From Acinetobacter shaoyimingii (lineage in GTDB: Bacteria > Pseudomonadota > Gammaproteobacteria > Pseudomonadales > Moraxellaceae), in assembly GCF_011578045.1 (NCBI RefSeq), contig NZ_CP049801.1:3472001-3536000 (forward strand): 64,000 bases of DNA, given 5' to 3'. The translations under genes and the position numbers were made by a program. Below the pieces are notes generated by a model that saw only the letters and a list, made by a program, of their open reading frames with translations, made no database searches and was not told where the DNA came from. Numbering within the stretch: the first letter of the stretch is position 1; every line of letters starts with the position of its first letter. Of this stretch, positions 54,617-64,000 are shown one piece after another.

Positions 54617-55090
54617 TTAAGATCTTGCAGAAATGACATATTGTTGTGTTGTCGGTTTTAAAAAAGCATCAAAAACAACAGGTTCATACAGTGGATGAAT
54701 ATTGAGATATGCTTGAATACTGAGACAAAGCGACCCCATATTGTGTCCATCCAATAACATCTCAACTTTAATTTGAGTCAATCTCGGTTCATGTGCTGCA
54801 ATTGATTGTTCAATCGATTGACAAATTTTATCTCGATCTGCAGGATTTGCCGTAGATAAGCCAACAAAGTCTATAATTCCAAATTGTAAAATTGATTTTT
54901 TAACCAGTTGAAAATCTTCTATTTGTTCTAATTTTGCCATTCGGCTATTCAGTAAATCTTCTAAATCTTGAGCAACAGATTCACGCAACTCTTGAATGGT
55001 TAAACCTTTGAGTTGTTCTTCTTTTTCTGGAATTAACCGATCAAATAAAGTTGACCTGAAACCAAATGGATATAAGTGATCTAAATTCAT
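54617..55090 (-). CDS. tssE: TssE, gp25-like T6SS baseplate protein
   Basis: The 157-residue protein has the TssE/gp25 order: FRSTLFDRLIPEKEEQ, ESVAQDLEDLLNSRMA, KKSILQFGIIDFVG and EPRLTQIKVEML. It links sheath and baseplate. It follows hcp after a 71-base gap that contains a strong hairpin. Confidence 0.93.
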   Translation of the reverse strand: MNLDHLYPFGFRSTLFDRLIPEKEEQLKGLTIQELRESVAQDLEDLLNSRMAKLEQIEDFQLVKKSILQFGIIDFVGLSTANPADRDKICQSIEQSIAAHEPRLTQIKVEMLLDGHNMGSLCLSIQAYLNIHPLYEPVVFDAFLKPTTQQYVISARS

Positions 55091-55116
55091 CTAATTCTTA
55101 AAATCATCATGAAGAA

Positions 55117-55141
55117 TAGAGGCCAATAAAATTGGCCTCTA
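55117..55141 (-). terminator. hairpin after hcp, partial terminator or mRNA-stabilising element
   Basis: TAGAGGCCAAT (55117-55127) and ATTGGCCTCTA (55131-55141) form a perfect 11-bp stem with loop of three bases, 20 bases after the hcp stop. On the minus strand TTCTTC follows, not a full T run. It probably ends many transcripts after hcp while letting some enter tssE. Confidence 0.65.
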
Positions 55142-55161
55142 CCCCGAACCACAATCTAATA

Positions 55162-55665
55162 TTACGCAGCGTAAGAAGCTGTGTTATTAGACAATGACCA
55201 TTTCTTAGTAACTGCACCCTTCTGAGTACCGTTAATATCTTGTTGATTATATGTCCACTCTACAGCAGCATATTTAAGACCAAACGCTTCTGTAGGAACA
55301 CCTTCTTCATTTACAGTTGGTGTTACGCTAGATACAAGAACGTGTTTCAATTTGATTTGTAAGTACTTGATACGTTTGTCACCATTTGCACGGTAAAAAT
55401 CGATCTGTACTTCATCAAATGTATAACCAGCAGAACATGCTTCCCAAAGTTTAGGGCTTGTTGCATCCAAATCTTTGATGAAAAGCATATCAGAATGTTC
55501 AACACGTTCCGCAGTATGACCACCTACGCTAGAAGAAGTTGCAGACTTAGGCTGGCGAATGTTGTGAGACCAAGAGTTCACCTCTAGCCAATCTTTGTGC
55601 TCAGTGTCACGTGATTCGCCATCAACCTTGTATTTTCCTCGAAATTGAACGTATATATCTTTCAT
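55162..55665 (-). CDS. hcp: Hcp, T6SS inner-tube protein
   Basis: Hcp hexamers stack to form the expelled tube and also carry small effectors. The 167-residue protein starts KDIYVQFRGKYKVDGESRD and has WLEVNSWSHNIRQP, HTAERVEHSDMLF and AVEWTYNQQD, matching Acinetobacter-type Hcp. It is the most abundant T6SS product; the hairpin behind it fits differential expression. tssC lies 51 bases upstream. Confidence 0.95.
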   Translation of the reverse strand: MKDIYVQFRGKYKVDGESRDTEHKDWLEVNSWSHNIRQPKSATSSSVGGHTAERVEHSDMLFIKDLDATSPKLWEACSAGYTFDEVQIDFYRANGDKRIKYLQIKLKHVLVSSVTPTVNEEGVPTEAFGLKYAAVEWTYNQQDINGTQKGAVTKKWSLSNNTASYAA

Positions 55666-55716
55666 TATTGAAGATTTCCTATTTTATTTAACGTTATTTA
55701 TTATTTAGCCGCACTC

Positions 55717-57198
55717 TTAATTAGAGGACTGAGGTAACTCAGTGACAAGTCGCAAAGAAACCGACAACTCATCCAGCTGGAAATGTGGTCTTAAAAAAAC
55801 GACCGATTTGTAGTGACCTGGTTGAGCCGGATCTTCCACAACTTTTACCGACGCTTCACGTAGTGGATATTGCGCTTTTGCTTCTTGAGAAGCGCCATCA
55901 TCTAATAATACATATTGAGATAACCATTCATTTAAGAAGGTTTCAACATTACCAGCTGAAGCAAAGCTCCCTACCTTATCGCGCATCATGGCTTTTAAAT
56001 AATGAGCAATTCGAGAAACTGCCATGATGTATTGGATTTGACTCGACAAAGCTGAATTGGCATTGGCCGTATCACTGTCGTACTTTTTCGGTTTCTGAGT
56101 AGACTGCGCACCAAAGAATGCTGCGTAATCTGTATTTTTACAATGAACTAATGGGATAAACCCTAGATCACTTAATTCTTTTTCGCGACGGTCAGTGATT
56201 GCAACTTCTGTTGGACATTTGAAGACCACTTCACCATCATTGGTTTTAAAGGTATGTACTGGCAAACCCTCTACAAGACCACCACCTTCAACACCACGAA
56301 TAGCAGCACACCAACCATGCATATCAAATGCATTGGTTAAACGCGTACCAAAACCATATGCCGCATTCATCCACAAGTACTGGTCATGATTTTCACCAGT
56401 CACTTCTTCAACAAAGTTGAAGCCTTCTGTTGCCCATCCTTCTTTAGGATCATAAGGCAGACGACCCAACACTCGTGGCATGGTTAAAGCCACATAACGA
56501 GAATCATCACTTTCACGGAATGAACGCCACTGAACATATTCGGCTGTTTCAAAGATTTTAGAAACGTCACGAGGTCGATCAATTTCAGTAAAACTTTCAA
56601 GACCTAACATTGATGGACTTGCAGCAGAAATAAATGGCGCATGTGCTGCAGCAGCGACATGCGAAATCTGCTCAAGCAAATACATATCTGAAGGCGTACG
56701 ATCAAATTCAAAGTCACCAATTAATGTCGCATATGGTGCGCCACCGAATGAGCCGTATTCTTCTTCATAGATTTTTTTGAATAAGGTACTTTGATCGAAA
56801 TCTGTTGCAGCCTGGAAATCTTTAATCAACTCTTTCTTGGTCGTATTCATCATACGAATTTTGATCAGAGGATTCGAAGGGGTTTCCTGACAGAAATAAT
56901 ATAAACCACGCCAAGTCGATTCAATTTTTTGGAATTGCTCATGGTGCATAATTTTGCTGAGTTGAGCAGAAATAAGCGCATCAATTTCAGCAATACGTTT
57001 ATCGATAGATACGGTCATATTATCAGAAACAGTAATTGTTCCTGCCATGACTTCTTTTGCTAGCTCCCCAATCAAACTTTTAGCACGAACATGTTCTTCG
57101 TCATTGCGTGCAATACGACTTTGCTCAACAATTGAATCTAATAAATTGACTTCTTCAGTCGAAGTATTGGATGCTGCTGCAGTTTGTAAATTACTCAT
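55717..57198 (-). CDS. tssC: TssC, T6SS contractile sheath large subunit
   Basis: The protein has 493 residues from MSNLQTAAASN. Typical blocks are RIAEIDALISAQLSKIMHHEQFQ, WRGLYYFCQE, YATLIGDFEFD, RFLGRLP-type MPRVLGRLPYDP and FVEEVTGENHDQYLWMNAAY. It forms the sheath with TssB. I chose ATG 57198, preceded by GGAGGTGAAA, over the in-frame GTG at 57219. It overlaps tssB by 8 bases, which couples equal synthesis. Confidence 0.96.
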   Translation of the reverse strand: MSNLQTAAASNTSTEEVNLLDSIVEQSRIARNDEEHVRAKSLIGELAKEVMAGTITVSDNMTVSIDKRIAEIDALISAQLSKIMHHEQFQKIESTWRGLYYFCQETPSNPLIKIRMMNTTKKELIKDFQAATDFDQSTLFKKIYEEEYGSFGGAPYATLIGDFEFDRTPSDMYLLEQISHVAAAAHAPFISAASPSMLGLESFTEIDRPRDVSKIFETAEYVQWRSFRESDDSRYVALTMPRVLGRLPYDPKEGWATEGFNFVEEVTGENHDQYLWMNAAYGFGTRLTNAFDMHGWCAAIRGVEGGGLVEGLPVHTFKTNDGEVVFKCPTEVAITDRREKELSDLGFIPLVHCKNTDYAAFFGAQSTQKPKKYDSDTANANSALSSQIQYIMAVSRIAHYLKAMMRDKVGSFASAGNVETFLNEWLSQYVLLDDGASQEAKAQYPLREASVKVVEDPAQPGHYKSVVFLRPHFQLDELSVSLRLVTELPQSSN

Positions 57199-57700
57199 TT
57201 TCACCTCCAGCTTCGACACTCAATTTACGAATCTGATCAGTGTTTTTAAGCACATCATCCAATAAATCTTCTAAGCGTTCGCTGTTTGAAATCTTATTTC
57301 TTAAGTCAGACAAACGTTCACGTGCTTCAACCAATTTGCGCAATGGATCAACTTGCTTCACTACATTTTCAGGTCGAAAATCTTCCATTGAATTAAATGT
57401 TAAATCGACCCCCATACGTCCGCCTTCTTCTGTCAAAGTATTTTCAACTTGGAAAGCCGCACGAGGAGCCAATGACTCCATTACTTCATCAATATTCTCT
57501 AAGTCAACATTGATGAATTTTTTATCTTTTAATTTTGTTTTTTCTAATTCTGAAGCAGCAGAAAAGTCACCTAATACCCCAACAACAAAAGGTAATTCTT
57601 TAATTTCTTTACCATCACCCACTTCAACATCATAAGTCAGTTGAACACGTGGAGGACGAATTCGCTGCAATTTCTTTTGTACACTTTCGCGCTTTGCCAT
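57191..57700 (-). CDS. tssB: TssB, T6SS contractile sheath small subunit
   Basis: The 169-residue protein begins with ESVQKKLQRIRPPRVQLTYD and VVGVLGDFSA, has NIDEVMESLAPRAAFQVENT and FRPENVVKQVDPLRKLVEAR, the TssB signature order. The minus-strand leader contains TTAGGATAAG at the ribosome binding site; GGA there could be a CsrA contact, a guess. It overlaps tssC. Confidence 0.96.
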   Translation of the reverse strand: MAKRESVQKKLQRIRPPRVQLTYDVEVGDGKEIKELPFVVGVLGDFSAASELEKTKLKDKKFINVDLENIDEVMESLAPRAAFQVENTLTEEGGRMGVDLTFNSMEDFRPENVVKQVDPLRKLVEARERLSDLRNKISNSERLEDLLDDVLKNTDQIRKLSVEAGGENE

Positions 57701-57730
57701 AATTCTTATCCTAACTTATATTATTTAATT

Positions 57731-58360
57731 TCAAAGACCACCAAATGGGCTAACACGTCCACCACCTGTGTTTCCAGAATTTGAAGCTGGAGATTTAGTT
57801 GTGGTGGTTGTTTTTGTAGTGGTGGTGTTTGACTTCGTGTTTTTAGTCTTTGCAGGTTGCTTTTGTTTAACTGTTTTTGGTACGTATTGACGAGCTGGTG
57901 GCTCTTCTTTGACATCAATTACACTTAAAGGCCTAGCATTTTTTACAACATCCGTCAGCTTAGTGACTGCAGCATAGCTTTCTTCATTTAAATAACGAAC
58001 TTCTTGATTGCGAATTTGATTAACCGCTTGATTTGCAATAGCCACTGAAGCCAAGAATTTAACATCAGTCAAAGATGAATGATTAAACCCTTGTGTGTTT
58101 AATTGATTGACCAATTGTAATGCTTTTAAATTACGACCAATTTTTTGAAATTGTTGTGCCGCTTGAACCAAATATGCATTTTTATTGCTGCTATTTTTTT
58201 TATCACAAACTTGTGCAAAAATACCGAGCAAAGTTGGGTCAGTCTCACCTGCTACAATTGGATTGTCTTTAACACATGATTTTTTTAATTCACTTGCGTG
58301 CGCTGTTGCGCCGAACAATGACGTTAACAAAAATGATGTGATTAGAATGCCTTTTTTCAA
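57731..58360 (-). CDS. asaA: AsaA, periplasmic T6SS protein
   Basis: The 209-residue protein starts at TTG 58360 (LKKGILITSFLL) with CGAGG in front. A signal peptide ends ATAHAS. An alpha-helical middle (AQQFQKIGRNLKALQLVNQL, FLASVAIANQAVNQI) is followed by a low-complexity Lys/Thr/Pro tail and the end GGGRVSPFGGL. Position before tssB fits AsaA, an Acinetobacter periplasmic protein reported to bind TssM; no tssJ is present. The ATG at 58426 would put 22 non-signal residues ahead of the signal peptide and is rejected. Confidence 0.8.
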   Translation of the reverse strand: MKKGILITSFLLTSLFGATAHASELKKSCVKDNPIVAGETDPTLLGIFAQVCDKKNSSNKNAYLVQAAQQFQKIGRNLKALQLVNQLNTQGFNHSSLTDVKFLASVAIANQAVNQIRNQEVRYLNEESYAAVTKLTDVVKNARPLSVIDVKEEPPARQYVPKTVKQKQPAKTKNTKSNTTTTKTTTTTKSPASNSGNTGGGRVSPFGGL

Positions 58361-58750
58361 AATAAACCTCGTTATTAATATCTGTATTGTAAGATGAGAT
58401 CTTGTAATACATTTGTATTTACCCACCCCAATTATGCTTTCTTTACTTTTATAACTATTATATTTGGTTAAAATTTAACTAAAAATTATTGTCTACGTCA
58501 AGCCATTTTTTGTCACTTTCATGACTCAATTAACGTTTTTAGTTACAAAATAATATGGTAATTTCATATATTGATACCAAAATGCGGTTTTGTTATCAAA
58601 TACTTTTATGTAGAATAAATAAACACAAATTCTAACCAAAATTTAATAAGTTTTTGTATTTTATAGATTAAATTAATGAAGATTTAAATAATTAAATGCA
58701 ATTATTTTGTAATTTAACGTAAAAAATATAACTGCATACCGAGAGATTAA
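58361..58750. promoter_or_regulatory. divergent T6SS promoter region
   Basis: These 390 AT-rich bases separate the minus-strand asaA operon from plus-strand tssH and must hold both promoters. The main visible element is the near-perfect palindrome at 58571-58599. The high AT content would also favour H-NS-type silencing. I could not fix -35/-10 pairs. Confidence 0.6.
58571..58599. promoter_or_regulatory. 12-bp near-perfect palindrome, candidate T6SS operator
   Basis: TTGATACCAAAA (58571-58582) and TTTTGTTATCAA (58588-58599) match as reverse complements at 11 of 12 positions around TGCGG. Its position between two divergent T6SS operons fits a dimeric repressor or activator site. Confidence 0.5.
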
Positions 58751-61438
58751 ATGAATAATTTGAAAATTTTAATTACAAAACTTTCTTCGACGACTCGCAC
58801 GGCATTAGAAAAATCTGCTAATTTTTGTATTAATCAGCAAAATTATGAAATAGAAATAGAACATCTATTCTATGAGTTATTAAATCAAAAACAAAAAAAT
58901 GATCTGCAAATTTTATTAGAGAAATACAAAATTTCGAAAGATGGCCTGATCGATGATTTGAAAGAAACCATTTCACATTTGCCTAAGGGGAATTCCAGAA
59001 CACCTATTTTTGCTAAATCTATTGTTCGCTTACTTGAACAAGCTTGGCTGTTGGCATCTGCTGAACAAAATCCAGTGATTCGCAGTGGTCATTTATTGGT
59101 TGCATTTTTAACAGCACCAGATCTATATCAAATTGCGATTCGTGCTTCGAGCCTCTTTGACCTGTTCCCAATTGATACCATGAAACACAAATTCCTCGAA
59201 TTGTGTAGTCAAAGTAGTGAACAACAATCTGATGAAGTCGCACAGGAAAGTACAGAAACAGAAGCCGCACAACAGAACACTGATGCTGCTGCAATAAAAA
59301 CACCTGCGCTTGATCAATACACGATTAATTTAACTGAAAAAGCAAAAAAAGGTGGTATAGATCCTGTCATCGGTCGTGAGTTTGAAATTCGATTGATGCT
59401 CGATATTTTAATGCGTCGTCGTCAGAACAATCCGATTTTGACAGGTGAACCTGGTGTAGGTAAAACCGCCGTGGTTGAAGGTTTGGCCCTAAAAATTGCC
59501 AATAATGAAGTGCCAGATGCCTTAAAAAATGTGCATGTTCATGTCCTTGATATGGGCTTATTACAAGCAGGTGCAAGTGTTAAAGGTGAATTTGAAAACC
59601 GTTTAAAACAAGTGATCAAAGAAGTACAAAGCTCTGCTCATCCGATTATTATCTTTATTGATGAAGCACATACGCTGATTGGTGCTGGTGGACAAGCAGG
59701 TCAAAATGATGCAGCCAACCTGTTAAAACCAGCACTGGCTCGTGGTGAATTACGTACTATTGCTGCCACCACATGGGCTGAATATAAACAATATTTTGAA
59801 AAAGATGCTGCACTCAGTCGCCGTTTCCAAGTGGTTAAAGTTGAAGAACCGACAGAAGAAGTCGCAATCGACATGCTTCGCGCTATGATTCCAGTCATGG
59901 CCAATCATTTCAATTTGAAAATTGATGATGAAGCAATTGTTACTGCAGTACATTCATCGCATCGTTACATTACAGGTCGCCAACTGCCTGATAAAGCCAT
60001 TAGTGTTTTAGATACTGCAGCAGCTCGTGTTGCTTTAACGCAAAACGCTCAGCCAGTTAAATTGGATCAGTTAAAAGCTCAACAGCATAACTTAAATCTT
60101 GAATTAAGCATTTTGGAAAATGAGCAACTGCATTTCCCAATTCATGATGAACGTTTAAAGAACTTAAAAGAAACCATTCAAAATTTAGAATCAGAAATTA
60201 AAGAAACTGAAGCGCAATGGAAAAAAGAACTGGGTCTGGTTCAAAAAATTAAAGACTTAGAAACCCAAGAACAAACTGATCAAGATAAGCAACAGCAAGC
60301 ATTGACGAAAATTCGTGAAGAATTAAATGCGCTACAAGGTCAAAATCCTTTGGTTTTTGAACGTGTAAATGCACATATCATCAACGAGATTATTTCTGAT
60401 TGGACTGGTATTCCAGTGGGTAAAATGGTCAATGATGAAATTAAACAGATTCTCACCTTAGAAGAAAAACTTGAACAACGCGTGATGGGGCAAGACTATG
60501 CCCTACATCAATTGGTTCAAGGCATTAAAACATCTAAGGCTAAACTTGAAGATCCGAATAAACCACAAGGTGTGTTTATGTTGGTTGGTCCAAGTGGTGT
60601 CGGTAAAACTGAAACAGCATTAGCACTAGCCAATGAGCTGTATGGTGGTGAGTCTCATCTGATCACCATCAACATGTCTGAATATCAAGAGGCTCACACC
60701 GTTTCATCTTTAAAAGGTGCACCTCCAGGTTATGTGGGCTATGGTCAAGGCGGCGTGTTGACTGAGGCTGTTCGTCGTAATCCTTATAGTGTTGTCCTTT
60801 TGGATGAAATTGAAAAAGCACATTCCGATGTTCAAGAGCTATTCTATCAAGTCTTTGACAAAGGCACTTTAGAAGATGGTGAAGGTCGTGTGATCGATTT
60901 TAAAAACACCACGATCTTGCTCACTTCAAATGCTGGTTCAAGCACCATTATGCAAGCCTGCCTTCAACATCCAGTTGAAGAATGGCCAAATGCTGAAGAA
61001 TTACTTGAACAACTCAAACCAAGTTTATACAAGCAATTTAAACCTGCATTTTTAGGTCGTATGCGAATTGTTCCATACTTCCCTTTACATGATGATTTGT
61101 TGGTGCGTATTATTCACCATAAGATTGGAAAAATTACAGCTCGTCTTGAAAAACAGTATCAAACAAAAGTGGAATACACAGATGATCTGGTCGAGTTATT
61201 ATTAAGTCGTTGTACGGAAGTAGACAGTGGTGCTCGTAATGTTGATAACATTCTGAATTCTTCTGTATTACCAGAATTAGCAACCCATATTTTAATGGCA
61301 TTAGCTGATCACAAACTTCCAAAATTGATTAAAATTGACAGTAAAGACAACGACATTATTTATCAATTAGATCCAGATCAAAAAGCAAAAGTCACAAAAA
61401 AACGCTCTAGTAAAAAAATCAAAGAGACTGAAGCGTAA
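58751..61438 (+). CDS. tssH: TssH (ClpV), T6SS sheath-disassembly ATPase
   Basis: The 895-residue AAA+ ATPase has an N-terminal Clp repeat domain (two repeats, residues 1-150). Two ATPase modules follow: GEPGVGKTA with [10 protein letters not shown], then GPSGVGKTE with [12 protein letters not shown] coiled-coil middle domain (about residues 440-540) lies between them. The C-terminal tail is basic ([10 protein letters not shown]). It pulls contracted TssC sheath apart for reuse. It begins the rightward operon tssH-tssA-tssK-tssL. Confidence 0.95.
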   Translation: MNNLKILITKLSSTTRTALEKSANFCINQQNYEIEIEHLFYELLNQKQKNDLQILLEKYKISKDGLIDDLKETISHLPKGNSRTPIFAKSIVRLLEQAWLLASAEQNPVIRSGHLLVAFLTAPDLYQIAIRASSLFDLFPIDTMKHKFLELCSQSSEQQSDEVAQESTETEAAQQNTDAAAIKTPALDQYTINLTEKAKKGGIDPVIGREFEIRLMLDILMRRRQNNPILTGEPGVGKTAVVEGLALKIANNEVPDALKNVHVHVLDMGLLQAGASVKGEFENRLKQVIKEVQSSAHPIIIFIDEAHTLIGAGGQAGQNDAANLLKPALARGELRTIAATTWAEYKQYFEKDAALSRRFQVVKVEEPTEEVAIDMLRAMIPVMANHFNLKIDDEAIVTAVHSSHRYITGRQLPDKAISVLDTAAARVALTQNAQPVKLDQLKAQQHNLNLELSILENEQLHFPIHDERLKNLKETIQNLESEIKETEAQWKKELGLVQKIKDLETQEQTDQDKQQQALTKIREELNALQGQNPLVFERVNAHIINEIISDWTGIPVGKMVNDEIKQILTLEEKLEQRVMGQDYALHQLVQGIKTSKAKLEDPNKPQGVFMLVGPSGVGKTETALALANELYGGESHLITINMSEYQEAHTVSSLKGAPPGYVGYGQGGVLTEAVRRNPYSVVLLDEIEKAHSDVQELFYQVFDKGTLEDGEGRVIDFKNTTILLTSNAGSSTIMQACLQHPVEEWPNAEELLEQLKPSLYKQFKPAFLGRMRIVPYFPLHDDLLVRIIHHKIGKITARLEKQYQTKVEYTDDLVELLLSRCTEVDSGARNVDNILNSSVLPELATHILMALADHKLPKLIKIDSKDNDIIYQLDPDQKAKVTKKRSSKKIKETEA

Positions 61439-61463
61439 TGAATAGAAGAGATAGATAACGACT

Positions 61464-62594
61464 ATGAGTATGGAACTCGAACCATTATTACAACCCATCT
61501 CTGAAGATGAAATTTGTGGAGTTGACTTGTCATTCTCTAATGAATTTCATGAGATCAAAAAAGCCCGAACGGAAGATGATCCGTTATTAGATCTTGGGGA
61601 TTGGGTTGCTGAGCCAAAACAGGCAGATTGGGGCTTTGTTGCAAGTAAATCAGCAACTTTATTGAAGGATAAAACTAAAGATATTCGTCTTTTGACGTGG
61701 ATTAGTGAAGCTTGGGGAAATTTGTACGGCTTTGAAGGGATTGCTCGGGGTTTAGAGCTTTCTTGTCGTATGCTGGATCAATATTGGTTAAAAATACATC
61801 CTGAAATCGAAGATGATGATTTAGATCAACGTCTTGGATTATTACAAGGTTTAGCCAATCAAGTTCCCACTTTAATCAAAAAAGTACCATTGTTAAATGT
61901 ACAACCTTTTTACTCGATCTTCGATTATGAAAAGATTTTGCATCAACAAAATGTTCGTTTAAAAAATGCTGAAGATTCAACCAGTAATATTTCGACAGAA
62001 ATGGAAGAATTTGATCAAGCATTATTTAATACTTCAAAGAGTTTTCAATTTCAAAACTATCAGCATTTTATTGAAATATTGGAACATTGGGATGTTTTGA
62101 AGCAGGTATTGGATCAGCTTATGGAACTTGAAGCACCGAGTTTCGCTGCCATAGATTCACAGCTAGACAGCATCAATAAAACCTTGCGCAAAATATATAA
62201 AGCGGATGCTTTTGACTCCGCTAATGCAGCATCTTCAACATCCTCTGTAAGTTCAACACCTGTAGAAAATGCGAACTCTAAAACTCAACCTGAAATTTCA
62301 CAAAATTTGGCAACTACAATGAATAATCAAAGCCAACAATCATTTCAGCCACAGCCTCAGAGTCATTTGCAAAACCGTGAACAAGCCATGAAAGTACTTC
62401 AAGAAATTGCAGATTATTTTCAAGCAAATGAACCACATAGCCCTGTGAGCTATATGTTGCAAAAAACAATCAAATGGAGCCATATGCCATTACATGAATG
62501 GTTGGCTCAAGTGATTAAAAACGATAATCCTTTGGAATCTGTTCAAGAGCTCTTGGGCGTTCAAACTTCTTCTAACGAATCAAACGACTGGTAA
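61464..62594 (+). CDS. tssA: TssA, T6SS baseplate/sheath assembly protein
   Basis: The 376-residue protein has the ImpA_N domain: LLQPISEDEICGVDLSFSNE, the RTEDDPLLDLGDW block and LTWISEAWGNLYGFEGIARG. A Ser/Gln-rich linker (residues about 245-300) leads to a C-terminal helical domain (REQAMKVLQEIADYFQANEP). It primes tail assembly on the membrane complex. tssH lies 26 bases upstream and tssK 6 bases downstream. Confidence 0.93.
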   Translation: MSMELEPLLQPISEDEICGVDLSFSNEFHEIKKARTEDDPLLDLGDWVAEPKQADWGFVASKSATLLKDKTKDIRLLTWISEAWGNLYGFEGIARGLELSCRMLDQYWLKIHPEIEDDDLDQRLGLLQGLANQVPTLIKKVPLLNVQPFYSIFDYEKILHQQNVRLKNAEDSTSNISTEMEEFDQALFNTSKSFQFQNYQHFIEILEHWDVLKQVLDQLMELEAPSFAAIDSQLDSINKTLRKIYKADAFDSANAASSTSSVSSTPVENANSKTQPEISQNLATTMNNQSQQSFQPQPQSHLQNREQAMKVLQEIADYFQANEPHSPVSYMLQKTIKWSHMPLHEWLAQVIKNDNPLESVQELLGVQTSSNESNDW

Positions 62595-62600
62595 TTATTC

Positions 62601-63965
62601 ATGTTTAAAGCGGAAAAAATACTTTGGGGTGAAGGTTTATTTTTAAGGCCGCAACACTTTCAAATACAAGATACGTATCACGAACAGCGTTTAAATCACA
62701 CCATTCGTTCGACGATTCCATTTTCTTATGGTGTGGAAAGTCTTAAATTTGATGAAACTCAATTGGGTACACACGTGCTTGCCCTTGAGCACGTCAACAT
62801 GATGTGGCAAGACGGGGAAATTTATGCCGCACCATCTCGCGATTTGTTACCTGAACCTGTACAACTCGATGATTTAAATCTACGTGGTGAAATGACCATT
62901 TATTTGGCACTTCCTATTTTACAGCCCAATAAGAAAAATGTGGCTTATGAGCAAGCAACCCAGCCCAGCCGTTATCATTCGTATCTAACTGAAACACATG
63001 ACTTATTTACAGATGCGACGCCTGCTGAGATTACACTATTGCGTCGTCGTGCGGAAATTAAATTAATCGAATCAGAGATTGATCCAAACCATGATTTAGA
63101 TGGCTTTCTTTATTTACCTATTGGAAAAATAAAACGCCATAGCTCTGGTTCATTTGAGCTCGATCATCGCTTTATTCCACCCATTTTAAATATTGAATCC
63201 TGTGATTCTTTAATGAGTAATCTAAAAAGAACACTGAATGTGATTAAGGCAAAAATCAAAACCATTCAAACCAATAACCGTGAAAATGAACAGAAATTGA
63301 TTGAGTTCCGTTCAGGAGATATTGTGTCGTTTTGGTTAGTAAATGCCTTAAATACAGCACATGCAACTCTTGGGCATTTGCTACAAAATCCTCAGATTCA
63401 TCCTGAGCGCCTGTATTTTGAATTATTACGTCTAACAGGTTCATTGCTTACATTTTCCACCGCCTATGAAGTGGATCAACTACCACGGTATAACCATCAC
63501 AATTTGCAAGAAAGCTTTTCTCAGCTCGATATTATTTTACGAGATCTACTCGATACGATCATTTCTAGCCGTTACATTAATATTGCATTGAAAGAAATTC
63601 GTCCTTCTTACTGGGTTGGTGGTCTTGAGTCAGACAAAATTACCCGTGAATCTCGTTTATATATTGCGATTTCAAGCAGCATTATGCCAACTCATGAGTT
63701 GATTCAAATCGTTCCGCTACGTTTCAAAGTCGGTACAACTGTCGATGTTGAGCAGCGTGTGGTATCCGCTTTACCTGCTATTCCAATACATCATTTGATG
63801 CAAGTTCCAACGGCAATTCCAGTTCGTTCAGGTGTGAGTTATTTTGAAATAGAACCCCATCACGAGTTATATCAACGCATGCTAGATTCGGAAACGATTT
63901 GTATTTATGTTCCATCAGGTTTCCAAGATATTACGATTGAACTTATCGCAGTGATGAATGCATAA
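62601..63965 (+). CDS. tssK: TssK, T6SS baseplate adaptor
   Basis: The 454-residue protein has the TssK start KILWGEGLFLRPQHFQIQD, the DGFLYLPIGKI segment and the C-terminal VVSALPAIPIHHLMQVPTAI, all typical. TssK trimers connect the baseplate to TssL/TssM. It lies 6 bases after tssA and 8 bases before the next start. Confidence 0.95.
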   Translation: MFKAEKILWGEGLFLRPQHFQIQDTYHEQRLNHTIRSTIPFSYGVESLKFDETQLGTHVLALEHVNMMWQDGEIYAAPSRDLLPEPVQLDDLNLRGEMTIYLALPILQPNKKNVAYEQATQPSRYHSYLTETHDLFTDATPAEITLLRRRAEIKLIESEIDPNHDLDGFLYLPIGKIKRHSSGSFELDHRFIPPILNIESCDSLMSNLKRTLNVIKAKIKTIQTNNRENEQKLIEFRSGDIVSFWLVNALNTAHATLGHLLQNPQIHPERLYFELLRLTGSLLTFSTAYEVDQLPRYNHHNLQESFSQLDIILRDLLDTIISSRYINIALKEIRPSYWVGGLESDKITRESRLYIAISSSIMPTHELIQIVPLRFKVGTTVDVEQRVVSALPAIPIHHLMQVPTAIPVRSGVSYFEIEPHHELYQRMLDSETICIYVPSGFQDITIELIAVMNA

Positions 63966-63973
63966 AGGAGAAC

Positions 63974-64000
63974 ATGATGAATTTACCAAATGGCGCTCCT
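63974..64000 (+). CDS. tssL: start of the next T6SS gene, probably tssL (cut by the window edge)
   Basis: ATG ATG AAT follows AAGGAGAAC 8 bases after tssK. Only MMNLPNGAP is visible. tssL is expected here from the usual tssK-tssL order in Acinetobacter clusters; nine residues cannot prove it. Confidence 0.5.

Overview
The window comes from a low-GC gammaproteobacterium and almost certainly from Acinetobacter. The best evidence is a type VI secretion (T6SS) cluster carrying the Acinetobacter-type genes asaA, asaB, tagN and tagF and no tssJ. The housekeeping proteins, the IS982-family element and the AT-rich intergenic DNA fit as well. I cannot name the species. Most of the window (about 1 to 40.7 kb) is chromosomal core. 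From about 40.7 kb to the right end it is a T6SS locus with an accessory effector/immunity segment.

Left part (1-24.9 kb): a sigma-54 activator with no sensor domain lies beside a sigma-54 promoter that fires leftward out of the window. It is followed by a DUF523 protein, a frameshifted DUF4031 gene, a bile-acid-type symporter, the nicotinamidase pncA, an MhpT-like transporter and the operon dapA-bamC-purC. Next come a large secreted glycerophosphodiester phosphodiesterase, yrbL, rarA, a PQQ-type sugar dehydrogenase, ycgN, a 52-residue DUF1328 membrane protein, a dienelactone hydrolase, a HIT protein and mutY. A lipoprotein M23 peptidase, tag, a MocR-type regulator, an efflux transporter, a START-domain protein and dapB complete this part.

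Middle (25-40.7 kb): a small frameshifted ORF, two tandem RcnB-like periplasmic proteins and argA are followed by a sulfonate operon (two SsuA-like lipoproteins, ssuD, ssuC, ssuB). A RutR-like TetR regulator, a nucleosidase and the operon ribF-ileS-lspA-fkpB come next, then an FMN reductase.

The most interesting element is a probable small RNA at about 40813-40931. It has four hairpins that each expose GGA in the loop. Three of these carry CAGGATG, the repeat known from CsrB-type RNAs. The last hairpin is also the terminator. About 65 bases upstream of the likely start lies TGTACG-N6-CGTACA, which has the layout of the GacA box. I read this as a Gac-controlled, CsrA/RsmA-sequestering RNA, and it abuts the end of the T6SS locus.

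Right part (40.9-64 kb): the minus-strand T6SS operon runs asaA-tssB-tssC-hcp-tssE-tssF-tssG-asaB-tssM-tagF-tagN-PAAR. It continues into a predicted zinc-metallopeptidase effector and three related small exported proteins that I propose are immunity proteins. A complete IS982-family element sits between the first and second of them. The PAAR gene has an in-frame stop that cuts off a 75-codon extension. Divergently, tssH(clpV)-tssA-tssK and the first codons of the next gene (expected tssL) run off the right edge. The T6SS genes together encode sheath (TssB/C), tube (Hcp), baseplate (TssE/F/G/K/A), membrane complex (TssM, AsaA, TssL), spike tip (PAAR) and recycling ATPase (TssH).
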